64,000 nucleotides of DNA. Origin: Eudoraea chungangensis. Lineage in GTDB: Bacteria; Bacteroidota; Bacteroidia; Flavobacteriales; Flavobacteriaceae. The stretch is taken from contig NZ_JARDUB010000003.1 in the NCBI RefSeq assembly GCF_029360665.1, positions 186,001 through 250,000 of the forward strand, in the 5' to 3' direction. The position numbers and the translations under genes are program-made. Of this stretch, positions 44,333 through 53,536 are shown piece after piece. The notes under the pieces are model-generated. The model searched no databases. It had not been told where the DNA came from and saw only the letters and a list, made by a program, of their open reading frames with translations. Numbering within the stretch: position 1 is the first letter of the stretch; every line of letters starts with the position of its first letter.

Positions 44333-46279
44333 ATGGCGGAAACACTTACAAAACCAAGTCCTATGACTTATGCGATAGACGAAGAGTCTCGCAAATTTGA
44401 AAAAATTAACACCCTAATTCACGAAAGTTCTGAAGAAGCTTCATTTTTTGTGGCAACAGAAATTGCAGAGCTAATAAAGCAGAGACAAAAGCAAGGAAAG
44501 CATGTTGTTCTTGGTTTAGCTACAGGCTCTACTCCTACCAAGATGTACGAGTTTTTAGTAAAATTTCACCAGGAAGAAGGATTGAGTTTTAAAAATGTCA
44601 TCACCTTTAATTTAGATGAATACTTCCCAATGGAACCAGATTCCATTCATTCTTATGTGCGTTTTATGAACGAACATTTATTCGATCATATAGACATCAA
44701 AAAAAGCAATATAAATATCCCTGATGGTACTTTAGACAGAGAAGATGTGCGGGAGTTCTGCTTAGACTACGAGCGAAAAATTGAGGCAGCCGGCGGAATA
44801 GATATTCAGGTTTTGGGAATAGGTAGAACCGGACATATCGGTTTTAATGAACCGGGATCTTCTATTAACAGTAAAACTAGAATTGTAAGACTAGACCGAG
44901 TTACCCGTTTAGACGCAGCAAGTGACTTTTTTGGACTTGAAAACGTGCCAATTAAAGCTCTAACTATGGGTGTTGGCAGTATAATGGCCGCAAAGCGTAT
45001 CATTTTAATGGCTTGGGGTGAAGGAAAAGCAGGAATAGTAAACCAGGCCGTAGAAGGAGCTATTCGGGAATCTGTTCCAGCAACTTTTTTGCAAAATCAT
45101 CCAAATTGCGACTTTATCATAGATAATGCAGCAGCTTCTGCTTTAACAAGGGCCAAAACACCTTGGTTGGTTACGGAGTGTAATTGGAATGACAACCTAA
45201 TAAAAAGAGCTACCATTTGGCTATCAGAGAAGTTAAATAAAGCCATTCTAAAACTTACAAATGAAGACTACAATGAATATGGGATGGGTAATCTTATTGC
45301 AGAAATAGGTTCTGCAGAGCATATCAACCTAAGGGTATTTAATCAGTTACAACGAACTATCACAGGTTGGCCTGGAGGCAAACCAAACGCTGACGATAGT
45401 CAAAGACCAGAAAGAAACGAGCCCTATCCTAAAACCTCATTAATATTTAGTCCACACCCCGATGATGATGTTATTTCTATGGGAGGTACTTTATTACGTC
45501 TGGTAGATCAGGGGCATGATGTTCATGTAGCCTACCAAACCTCTGGAAACATTGCTGTTTTTGACGATGAAGTAATACGGTTTTTAGACTTTGCTTCGGA
45601 CGCCGCCAAAGGTAATTCTGAACTTTCTGAGCAGGTGATTAAAGTAAGATCATTTCTAAAAGAAAAAAAACCTGGACAGGTAGATAGTCCTGAAATTCAA
45701 AGATTTAAGGGACTAATCAGAAAAGGAGAAGCTCTTGCAGCCTGTAGATACTGTAGGGTAGACGAAGACAACGCACATTTTCAAAACCTGCCTTTTTACG
45801 AAACTGGAACCGTTAAAAAGAAGCCTTTTTCTGAGGCGGATGTACAACTAACTTACGACCTATTGAATAAGGTAAAACCTCATCAGATTTTCGCCGCAGG
45901 GGACTTATCGGACCCACATGGCACACACAGAGTTTGTTTAGATATCATTTATGCCGCTTTAGATAAATGTGTTGAAGAAGGTGTTAAATGGATTGATGAT
46001 TGTTATGTTTGGCTATATAGAGGTGCTTGGCAAGAATGGGATATTGCAGACATGGAAATGACCGTTCCAATTGGCCCAATGGATATGGAACGTAAAAAGA
46101 ATGCTATTTTTAAACACCAATCGCAAAAAGATGCTGCCATGTTCCCTGGTAACGATGAAAGAGAATTTTGGCAGAGAGCTGAGCAACGAAATACAGAGAC
46201 CGCAAGAAAATACAATGCCCTTGGTATGGCAGAATACGAAGCCATGGAAGGCTTTGTACGGTACAAGTTTAACGCCTAA
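44333..46279 (+). CDS. nagB: NagB-like glucosamine-6-P deaminase fused to LmbE/PIG-L deacetylase domain
   Basis: 648 residues. Residues ~20-290 are NagB-like: GLATGSTPTKMYEFL, FNLDEYFPM (Asp95), GIGRTGHIGFNEPGSS with His168 and Glu173. The residue corresponding to E. coli Asp141 appears to be Thr166. From ~365 an LmbE/PIG-L domain follows: SLIFSPHPDDDVISMGGTL with His375, Asp377, Asp378 and Asp379, and later DLSDPHGTHRVC with a His pair. NagB converts GlcN-6-P to fructose-6-P and ammonia; PIG-L enzymes deacetylate GlcNAc groups. The fusion heads the + arm of the recycling cluster, where no separate nagA is found. Confidence 0.88.
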   Translation: MAETLTKPSPMTYAIDEESRKFEKINTLIHESSEEASFFVATEIAELIKQRQKQGKHVVLGLATGSTPTKMYEFLVKFHQEEGLSFKNVITFNLDEYFPMEPDSIHSYVRFMNEHLFDHIDIKKSNINIPDGTLDREDVREFCLDYERKIEAAGGIDIQVLGIGRTGHIGFNEPGSSINSKTRIVRLDRVTRLDAASDFFGLENVPIKALTMGVGSIMAAKRIILMAWGEGKAGIVNQAVEGAIRESVPATFLQNHPNCDFIIDNAAASALTRAKTPWLVTECNWNDNLIKRATIWLSEKLNKAILKLTNEDYNEYGMGNLIAEIGSAEHINLRVFNQLQRTITGWPGGKPNADDSQRPERNEPYPKTSLIFSPHPDDDVISMGGTLLRLVDQGHDVHVAYQTSGNIAVFDDEVIRFLDFASDAAKGNSELSEQVIKVRSFLKEKKPGQVDSPEIQRFKGLIRKGEALAACRYCRVDEDNAHFQNLPFYETGTVKKKPFSEADVQLTYDLLNKVKPHQIFAAGDLSDPHGTHRVCLDIIYAALDKCVEEGVKWIDDCYVWLYRGAWQEWDIADMEMTVPIGPMDMERKKNAIFKHQSQKDAAMFPGNDEREFWQRAEQRNTETARKYNALGMAEYEAMEGFVRYKFNA

Positions 46280-46293
46280 ACAATGAATATAAA

Positions 46294-46324
46294 TTCCTCA
46301 GGCGGTCTTAGATCGTCTGAGGAA
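46294..46324 (+). terminator. Strong hairpin between NagB-LmbE and GH10-like genes, without T-run
   Basis: TTCCTCAGGCG (46294-46304) pairs with CGTCTGAGGAA (46314-46324) over 11 bp with a single G-T wobble, around a 9-base loop. No T-tract follows, so it may be a partial terminator, an mRNA stabiliser or a processing site that sets the dose of the downstream genes. Confidence 0.5.
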
Positions 46325-46336
46325 CTATAGCTAATA

Positions 46337-47875
46337 ATGCTCAAAAAGACATGCTTCCTTTTCTTGGTATTTATAATTTCCTGTCAGGCACAACGACTTA
46401 GGAAAGATTTGCCAAAGAAAGAGTTTAGAGGAGTATGGATTGCTACGGTCGCAAATATCGACTGGCCAAAACAAAAGGAAGAATCCTGGGAAGTTAAAAA
46501 GAAGGACTTCCAGGAATTCTTAAAGTTCTACAAAGAACTAAACTTCAACTCGGTAATTGTACAGATTCGCACAGCCGGAGATGCCCTGTATCCAACTGAC
46601 TTGGCACCCTGGTCGCGCTATTTAACGGGTCAAGAAGGTATTGCACCATCTTCCACAGAAAATCCATTGTCTTGGATGATCAAAGAAGCACATAGTTGGG
46701 GATTTGAATTTCATGCTTGGTTTAACCCCTACAGGGCTACCATAAATCTGAATACCTCCATTTTATCTCCTGAGCACGATTTTTTCAAACATCCGACATG
46801 GATGGTACCGTATGGAAAAAAATACTATTACAATCCGGGTATTCCTGAAGTACGAAAGAAACTTGTTGAAATTATTGACGAAGTAGTCGCTAACTATCCT
46901 ATTGATGGCGTACATTTTGATGATTACTTTTACCCCTATAGAGTGCGGAATGCCAGTTTCAATGATTCACTCACTTTTAAAACCCATGCCAAGGAAGGAA
47001 TAAGTCTTGATGATTGGCGAAGAGCTAACATTGATTCTCTTGTAAAAAATACCTACGAGATCATAAAAAAAAGAAAACCTTGGGTACAATTCGGAATTAG
47101 TCCTTTTGGTGTTTGGAAAAACAACACCACCGACCCCAAAGGTTCGGCAACTCTTGCAGGTCAAACCACCTATGATGATCTATATGCCGATCCCATCTTG
47201 TGGATGAATGAAGGATGGTTAGATTACATTGTACCACAATTATACTGGAGTCTTAAACTTTCTGTAGCCTCGCATAAAATTTTAGCAAATTGGTGGGTTA
47301 AAAATAGTATCAACACCAACTTATACATAGGCAATGGAGCCTATAAAGTATATAACAATAGTGATTCTAACTGGGATAAAACAATGGAATTACCCAGGCA
47401 AATAGTCTTAGGACGTAGATTAGACAAAATCCAAGGCAATGTATTTTTTAGTGCCAAATCATTAATTAGTGAACGGGAAGACCTAGTTCGCTATCTTAAA
47501 AGCAATACCTACCCCTACCCTAGTTTAACCCCAGAATCTCCCCATCGACCGATGACCTTGCAGGCCAAACCTGAAATTAAAAAAATAATTGATTGGGGTA
47601 GCTTTCTACAAATTCACTTTATATCAGATTCTACAACACCTCTGCGCTTCGCTAATGTTTATAAAACTAAGAGCGCAGAGAGAAAACCTAAGCTAAGGTC
47701 CATAGATTTATTAGCCAAAGTCTCCGTAGTACAAAAGGAATCTTTTACCGTCGGAAAGGGACTTTTCGGTAAAAAAGGAATCCTTGCCATCACTTTTACC
47801 GATGCCTATCGTAGGGAAAGTGAAGGAATTATCATAAATTTAAACCAAACACAACAAAATGGTACAAAAAAATAA
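46337..47875 (+). CDS. GH10-like (DUF187) glycosyl hydrolase lipoprotein
   Basis: 512 residues. The lipobox is FIISC (Cys16). The DUF187/GHL10 domain starts KEFRGVWIATVANIDWP and has FNSVIVQIRTAGDALYPT, the paired WFNPYRA and GVHFDDYFYPYR, and YIVPQLYWSL. Relatives are predicted glycosidases that act on peptidoglycan or related glycans. Acidic residues in HFDDYFYP are probable catalytic candidates. It lies between the NagB fusion and the AmpG-like gene, so a role in generating or trimming exported muropeptides is likely. It overlaps the permease gene by 17 bases. Confidence 0.85.
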   Translation: MLKKTCFLFLVFIISCQAQRLRKDLPKKEFRGVWIATVANIDWPKQKEESWEVKKKDFQEFLKFYKELNFNSVIVQIRTAGDALYPTDLAPWSRYLTGQEGIAPSSTENPLSWMIKEAHSWGFEFHAWFNPYRATINLNTSILSPEHDFFKHPTWMVPYGKKYYYNPGIPEVRKKLVEIIDEVVANYPIDGVHFDDYFYPYRVRNASFNDSLTFKTHAKEGISLDDWRRANIDSLVKNTYEIIKKRKPWVQFGISPFGVWKNNTTDPKGSATLAGQTTYDDLYADPILWMNEGWLDYIVPQLYWSLKLSVASHKILANWWVKNSINTNLYIGNGAYKVYNNSDSNWDKTMELPRQIVLGRRLDKIQGNVFFSAKSLISEREDLVRYLKSNTYPYPSLTPESPHRPMTLQAKPEIKKIIDWGSFLQIHFISDSTTPLRFANVYKTKSAERKPKLRSIDLLAKVSVVQKESFTVGKGLFGKKGILAITFTDAYRRESEGIIINLNQTQQNGTKK

Positions 47876-49133
47876 GCGAGCTTGGGTCTGGATTCCCTTT
47901 CTTTATTTTACCCAAGGTTTGCCTTTTGTCATGGTTGTTACGGTTTCAGTAATTATGTACAAAAAGTTAGGAATTAGTAATGCAGATATTGGCCTTTATA
48001 CAAGCTGGTTGTACTTGCCTTGGGTAATAAAACCTCTATGGAGCCCTTATGTAGACCTTATCAGTACTAAACGTAATTGGTTTCTGCTAATGCAACTATT
48101 AGTCTCTCTAGCCCTTTTGGGAATTGGTTTAAGCTTGCCAACCAATATATTTTTCGTTACAACTTTAGCGTGCTTTTGGATGGCAGCTTTTGCTTCTGCA
48201 ACGAACGACGTTGCCTCAGATGGTTATTATATGATTGGACTTACCCAGGACAAACAATCATTTTTTGTAGGAATACGAAGTACTTTCTACAAACTAGCCA
48301 ATGTAACAGGCCAGGGGCTGCTCGTAATACTAGCCGGGTTTTTAGAGAATTACTACGGGGATAACACAAAAGCTTGGTCTATTACCATGATCTGCGCAGC
48401 TGTATTAATGTTGTCTCTTACCATTACCAACTTTTTTGTTACTCCCAAATATGAATCATCTGAAGCAATTCAGGTACAAAAACCCAAAGGTTTTTTTGAA
48501 GTATTCTCTACCTTTTTTAATAAAAAAGGAATGGGTATTGCGCTTGCATTTATTCTATTTTTTCGCTTAGGAGAATCCCAGTTAGTTAAAATGGCTGCTC
48601 CCTTTTTTCTAGATAGCGTAGAAGAAGGCGGACTTGGATATTCCACTGCCGAGGTAGGCACCATCTATGGTACCGTTGGGGTTATTATGTTAACTATTGG
48701 AGGAATTCTTGGAGGGGTATTAATTTCTAGAGATGGACTAAAAAAATGGATGCTACCTATGGTTTTATCCATTAACATTCCAAACGCATTTTACGCCTTA
48801 TTAGCCATAACCAAAACCACCAATATTGTTGCAGTTGTAAGCACCGTAGTTTTGGAACAATTTGGCTACGGATTTGGTATAGCTGGTTTTATGGTCTACC
48901 TCATTTATATAGCTGAAGGAGCCTCTAAAACATCTCATTATGCCTTGGCTACTGGTTTTATGGCATTGGGTATGATGCTGCCCGGATTTATTAGCGGCTA
49001 CGTTCAAGAATGGCTTGGATACGACGGCTTCTTCATTTGGGTAGTGTTAGGAGCATTACCGGCATTGTTTATTTTACGATATTTGGATTACCCTGCAGAC
49101 TATGGTAAAAAAGGAGCTAATTTCGAGAGTTGA
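47859..49133 (+). CDS. ampG: AmpG-like MFS muropeptide permease
   Basis: 424 residues with about 12 membrane helices. The first segment WIPFLYFTQGLPFVMVVTVS and AFASATNDVASDGYYM are AmpG-like; the latter corresponds to the TQDIATDAY element of E. coli AmpG helix 4. It would import GlcNAc-anhMurNAc peptides into the cytosol for recycling. It overlaps the previous gene by 17 bases and runs up to the NagZ-type gene. The start at 47859 is chosen because the next Met would cut into the first helix. Confidence 0.85.
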   Translation: MVQKNKRAWVWIPFLYFTQGLPFVMVVTVSVIMYKKLGISNADIGLYTSWLYLPWVIKPLWSPYVDLISTKRNWFLLMQLLVSLALLGIGLSLPTNIFFVTTLACFWMAAFASATNDVASDGYYMIGLTQDKQSFFVGIRSTFYKLANVTGQGLLVILAGFLENYYGDNTKAWSITMICAAVLMLSLTITNFFVTPKYESSEAIQVQKPKGFFEVFSTFFNKKGMGIALAFILFFRLGESQLVKMAAPFFLDSVEEGGLGYSTAEVGTIYGTVGVIMLTIGGILGGVLISRDGLKKWMLPMVLSINIPNAFYALLAITKTTNIVAVVSTVVLEQFGYGFGIAGFMVYLIYIAEGASKTSHYALATGFMALGMMLPGFISGYVQEWLGYDGFFIWVVLGALPALFILRYLDYPADYGKKGANFES

Positions 49134-49134
49134 T

Positions 49135-50727
49135 ATGACAAAATATTCTGAGGCGACCTTGAGCTTAACTCTTGAGGAAAAAGTAGGACAACTTTTTATG
49201 CCAGCAGCCTTCATTAATGATGGGGAAGAAGAAATACAAAAGCTTGAAAAATTAATAAAGGAATTTGCTATAGGAGGTATCTGCTTTTTTCATTCACGCG
49301 CAAGTGCGGCTACTAATTATGAAGGCAAAAAAGAAGTTCTCTATAACAAGGAAAGTCTCAGCTTGCTTAAAAAGCTTATTAAAAGATATCAAGAGGCTTC
49401 AAAGTTCCCATTATTAATCAGTATTGATGCGGAATGGGGCCTGGCAATGCGAGTTGAAAATACCCCCCAATATCCATATTGCCTAACCTTAGGAGCTTTG
49501 GATGGACATAATAGTCTTATTTTTGAACAAGGTAGGCATATTGGGCATGATTGCAGAGAAACAGGTATTCATTGGAACTTTGCTCCCGTTTCAGATATCA
49601 ATAGTAACCCAAACAACCCGGTAATTAGTTATAGGTCCTTTGGAAGCAACAAGGCAAAGGTTGCTGAAAAAGCGGTCGCTATGAGCGCAGGCTTGGCGGA
49701 AGGGGGCGTATTAAACAGTGCCAAACACTTCCCCGGACATGGAGATACAGCAACCGATTCTCATTTAGGACTCCCCTGTATCGAAAAATCAAAAGATGAG
49801 TTATGGAATAATGAATTATTACCCTTTAGAGTTTTGATAGAACAGGGTATTGATTCTATTATGGTTGGACACTTATCGGTTCCGTCCTTAGCCAATGGCT
49901 CAACACAACCATCCTCTCTTTCAAAAGACATCATTAAAGGCCTGCTGCGAGGCGAGCTCGGTTTTAAGGGAACTGTTGTCTCTGATGCACTAAATATGCA
50001 TGCAGTTTCCAAACTATATCCAACCAAGGGCGAATTGGAGTGGCTTGCTTTTGATGCTGGAAACGATGTCTTATGCTTTGCGGAAAATGTGAAGGAAGGT
50101 ATAGCAATGATCTTGAATAAAGCTATTGATTCTCAAATTGAAGAGAGCTTTAGACGTATATGGCATTTAAAGGAAAAAGCATTAGGGTTTCAGACGAAAA
50201 ATTTTAGGAAGAAACTATCAATCCCCGAAAAACTAAACCGTCAGATTGCCCTACAAGCCATTACCTATCTGGGTGATGATGAGACAGATTTAGAAAGGTT
50301 TTGGGCGGCAGATACCCTGTGCCTTACTGCAGGAAACAAGGAGGTAAGTAGATTTTTAAAAAAGTGTAAGGAAAAAAAAGAAATACCATCTTATAGTCTT
50401 TTTGATATATCAAACCCTAAAGAAAAAGACAAAATAGAAAGAGCAGAAAAAATAGTCTTCACTATCTTCCCCCCTAGTGTTAAACCTCAGAATAATTTTG
50501 GTTTTAGTTTTGAAGAAATGGAGATAATTAAAGATATTTTGGCTACGAAAGAAGTGGTTCTATATCTCTTTGGCAACCCATATTTTTTAAATCTTTTACG
50601 ATCTATAGAGATAAAACACAAGGTGATAATCTATCAGGATTTTGAAGTATTTCAAGAAGTTGCAGCAGAACACTTTTTTGGTAAAATTAAAGCAAATGGG
50701 AGCATCCCTATAACTCTTGACCTCTAA
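49135..50727 (+). CDS. nagZ: GH3 beta-N-acetylglucosaminidase, NagZ-like
   Basis: The frame starts at 49102, but ATG 49135 directly after the permease stop gives a natural N terminus (MTKYSEATLSLTLEEKVGQL) and is preferred; 530 residues. GH3 motifs: VGQLFMPAAF, SIDAEWGLAMRV, FAPVSDINSNPNNPVI, then KHFPGHGDTATDSHLGLP with the Asp-His dyad used as general acid/base in NagZ. FKGTVVSDALNMHAVS carries the nucleophile Asp. A ~170-residue C-terminal domain makes it longer than E. coli NagZ. It cleaves GlcNAc from GlcNAc-anhMurNAc. No signal peptide, so cytosolic action is expected, fitting its place after AmpG. Confidence 0.88.
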   Translation: MTKYSEATLSLTLEEKVGQLFMPAAFINDGEEEIQKLEKLIKEFAIGGICFFHSRASAATNYEGKKEVLYNKESLSLLKKLIKRYQEASKFPLLISIDAEWGLAMRVENTPQYPYCLTLGALDGHNSLIFEQGRHIGHDCRETGIHWNFAPVSDINSNPNNPVISYRSFGSNKAKVAEKAVAMSAGLAEGGVLNSAKHFPGHGDTATDSHLGLPCIEKSKDELWNNELLPFRVLIEQGIDSIMVGHLSVPSLANGSTQPSSLSKDIIKGLLRGELGFKGTVVSDALNMHAVSKLYPTKGELEWLAFDAGNDVLCFAENVKEGIAMILNKAIDSQIEESFRRIWHLKEKALGFQTKNFRKKLSIPEKLNRQIALQAITYLGDDETDLERFWAADTLCLTAGNKEVSRFLKKCKEKKEIPSYSLFDISNPKEKDKIERAEKIVFTIFPPSVKPQNNFGFSFEEMEIIKDILATKEVVLYLFGNPYFLNLLRSIEIKHKVIIYQDFEVFQEVAAEHFFGKIKANGSIPITLDL

Positions 50728-50731
50728 ATAA

Positions 50732-51808
50732 ATGAAAGTATACGATGTCTTAGGTTTAATGAGCGGCACGTCCTTGGATGGACTGGATATGGCCTATTGC
50801 CAGATATGGAAGAAATTAGACCGATGGGACTTTAAAATTTTAGAAGCAACTACCATCACTTATGACGAATCGCTAAAACAACAATTAAAGGATAGCATCT
50901 ATCTCGAAGCCCACGAACTATTGTCCCTAAACAATACCTACGGCAGTTGGCTGGGAGAAAAAGCAAAGAGCTTTATCTTGGAAAACAATCTGGATATCGA
51001 CTTTATTTCGAGTCACGGACATACAACGCATCACAAGCCGGAAATTGGACTAACATATCAAATAGGCTCCGGACAACATTTGGCTAATGCTAGTGGCGAA
51101 AAGGTTATCTGTGATTTTAGAACCAACGACGTAGCATTAGGCGGTGAAGGAGCTCCCTTGGTTCCTATAGGAGATCAATTACTTTTTGGAGCTTACAACT
51201 TCTGTTTAAATCTGGGAGGCATCGCAAACATGTCTTTTGAAAAAGAAAACAAAAGAATCGCTTATGATATTGGCCTCGCGAACATGCCTTTAAACTATCT
51301 AACACAAAAAGTTGGACTACCATTTGACGAGGGAGGAAAAATGGCGAAAAAGGGGAAGCTTAATAATGCCCTATTAAAAGACCTTAATGAGCTTCAATTT
51401 TACAAAGAACCGTATCCAAAATCTACAGGTTATGAGTGGTTTACAGAAAAAGTGTGTCCGATATTGGAAAGACATAAAGATACGCTAGAGAACCAATTAC
51501 ATACCATTATAAAACATATTTGTCAACAAATCGCTATACAGCTAGAAGCCAACCTTACGGATGAAAAGGCCTCTTTATGGGTAACAGGAGGTGGCGCTAT
51601 GAATACACATATGATGGATATGCTTCGCGAAGAACTTCAAGAAAATATAGAACTTGTCATCCCGGCTAAACAATTAATAGCCTTTAAAGAAGCGGTTGTA
51701 TTTGCGCTTATGGGAGTCCTCAGAGCTGAGCAAGAAATAAATATTCTAAAAAGCGTTACAGGGGCTAAAAAAAATTCATCAAGTGGAGTAGTTTATCTAC
51801 CTACATAA
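50732..51808 (+). CDS. anmK: Anhydro-N-acetylmuramic acid kinase
   Basis: 358 residues. The N-terminal phosphate loop is DVLGLMSGTSLDGLDMAYC, followed by ISSHGHTTHHKPEIGLTYQI and CDFRTNDVALGGEGAPLVP. LNLGGIANMSFE and WVTGGGAMNTHMMDML complete the ASKHA fold. AnmK hydrolyses and phosphorylates 1,6-anhydroMurNAc to MurNAc-6-P using ATP. Its product is the substrate of MurQ encoded divergently at 42593. It starts four bases after the NagZ-like gene. Confidence 0.93.
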   Translation: MKVYDVLGLMSGTSLDGLDMAYCQIWKKLDRWDFKILEATTITYDESLKQQLKDSIYLEAHELLSLNNTYGSWLGEKAKSFILENNLDIDFISSHGHTTHHKPEIGLTYQIGSGQHLANASGEKVICDFRTNDVALGGEGAPLVPIGDQLLFGAYNFCLNLGGIANMSFEKENKRIAYDIGLANMPLNYLTQKVGLPFDEGGKMAKKGKLNNALLKDLNELQFYKEPYPKSTGYEWFTEKVCPILERHKDTLENQLHTIIKHICQQIAIQLEANLTDEKASLWVTGGGAMNTHMMDMLREELQENIELVIPAKQLIAFKEAVVFALMGVLRAEQEINILKSVTGAKKNSSSGVVYLPT

Positions 51809-51994
51809 TTGCTTAAAGAATAGCTTTAAGTTACAATGGTTAAGGCCTCATATTTAAGTATTTGCGTAAAAGCTAAGATGCCAACCAGATATTTATGCTT
51901 TAAGTATTAAGGAATATCCGATAGAATAATAATAAAGGGATTCTCCTTTTTTCAGTAGCTTCAGACCTATTACCTATTGTAGCCGAATAGACTG

Positions 51995-53533
51995 CTATAG
52001 GGGAATGTTTCCATGTTTTTTCTGAGGAGGATTAACTATCTTATTCTCTAACATACTAAATGCCTTAATTAGTTTACGTCTGGTGTTTTTGGGTAAGATT
52101 ACCTCATCGATAAAACCACGACTTGCTGCTCTAAAAGGATTTGCGAACTTTTCGGCATATTCTGCTTCTTTCTCTTTAAGTACCTTCTCTGGGTCATCCG
52201 AATTCCCAATCTCCCGCCTAAAAATTATTTCACTGGCACCTTTGGCTCCCATAACTGCAATTTCTGCAGTTGGCCATGCAAAATTAAAATCGGCACCGAT
52301 ATGTTTAGAATTCATCACGTCGTAGGCTCCCCCATATGCTTTACGTGTAATTACCGTTACTCTTGGAACTGTAGCCTCACTAAAGGCAAACAACAGTTTT
52401 GCTCCATGCATTATAATCCCGTTCCACTCTTGATCGGTTCCTGGCAAAAAACCGGGTACATCCTCAAGTACTAACAAGGGTATATTAAAGCTATCACAGA
52501 AACGCACAAACCTTGCAGCTTTTACGGAACTCTTTACGCCCAACACACCTGCTAAAAACATAGGTTGATTTGCAACAATACCAATACTTCGGCCAGCCAA
52601 CCTAGCAAATCCTACAATGATATTCTCTGCATAGTCTTTATGGATTTCGTAAAAAGAACCTGCGTCGATTATCCCTTCAACAACCTCATGCATATCGTAG
52701 GGTTTATTAGTATTGTCAGGTATAATAGTCGACAAGACTTCTCTTATCTCATCATCTAATTCATAAGTAAGCTGCTTTGGCTTTTCTCTATTACTTTGTG
52801 GTAAATAACGCAAAAGTGTTTTAATGTCTTCCAGACAAACTATATCGTTTGCCGATTTCTTATGAGCTACTCCAGATTTTGTTGCATGCGTACTTGCCCC
52901 TCCAAGTTCTTCAGAGGTAACCTCTTCATTCGTAACTGTTTTTACCACGTTGGGTCCAGTGACAAACATATAGCTAGTTTGCTCTACCATTATGGTAAAG
53001 TCTGTCATAGCAGGCGAGTAAACTGCCCCACCGGCACACGGACCCATAATGGCTGAAATCTGAGGTACCACTCCAGAAGCCTGAACATTTCTATAAAATA
53101 TATCTGCATATCCACCTAAAGACCTGACCCCCTCTTGTATTCTGGCTCCACCAGAATCATTTAAACCGATTATTGGTGCCCCAACTTTCATTGCCAAATC
53201 CATAACCTTGCAAATTTTCTCTGCATGTGTCTCGGATAATGCCCCACCAAAAACAGTAAAATCCTGGGCATAGACGTAGACCAGTCTATCGTTAATTGTC
53301 CCATAACCGGTAACCACCCCATCGCCATAATAAATCTCCTTGTCCATACCAAAATCAGTGGTTCTGTGTGTAACAAGAATTCCCATCTCTTCGAAAGAAC
53401 CCTCATCCAAAAGATAGGTTATTCTTTCTCTGGCGGTTAGTTTATGTTTTTTATGCTGTTTGTCTATTCTTTTTTGTCCGCCTCCAAGATGGGCAAGCGC
53501 TATTCGCTCGTTAAGTTTATTTAAATTATCCAT
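51995..53533 (-). CDS. pccB: Acyl-CoA carboxylase carboxyltransferase subunit (propionyl-CoA carboxylase beta type)
   Basis: 512 residues of the ClpP/crotonase-fold carboxyltransferase family. N-terminal elements: [23 protein letters not shown]. Biotin/acyl-CoA oxyanion segments are [26 protein letters not shown] and [18 protein letters not shown]; the C-terminal half has [16 protein letters not shown] and [19 protein letters not shown]. Together with the two genes upstream it would carboxylate propionyl-CoA (or another acyl-CoA) to methylmalonyl-CoA. The mutase genes nearby support propionyl-CoA. Gap to the biotin carboxylase gene is three bases. Confidence 0.9.
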   Translation of the reverse strand: MDNLNKLNERIALAHLGGGQKRIDKQHKKHKLTARERITYLLDEGSFEEMGILVTHRTTDFGMDKEIYYGDGVVTGYGTINDRLVYVYAQDFTVFGGALSETHAEKICKVMDLAMKVGAPIIGLNDSGGARIQEGVRSLGGYADIFYRNVQASGVVPQISAIMGPCAGGAVYSPAMTDFTIMVEQTSYMFVTGPNVVKTVTNEEVTSEELGGASTHATKSGVAHKKSANDIVCLEDIKTLLRYLPQSNREKPKQLTYELDDEIREVLSTIIPDNTNKPYDMHEVVEGIIDAGSFYEIHKDYAENIIVGFARLAGRSIGIVANQPMFLAGVLGVKSSVKAARFVRFCDSFNIPLLVLEDVPGFLPGTDQEWNGIIMHGAKLLFAFSEATVPRVTVITRKAYGGAYDVMNSKHIGADFNFAWPTAEIAVMGAKGASEIIFRREIGNSDDPEKVLKEKEAEYAEKFANPFRAASRGFIDEVILPKNTRRKLIKAFSMLENKIVNPPQKKHGNIPL

Positions 53534-53536
53534 AGT

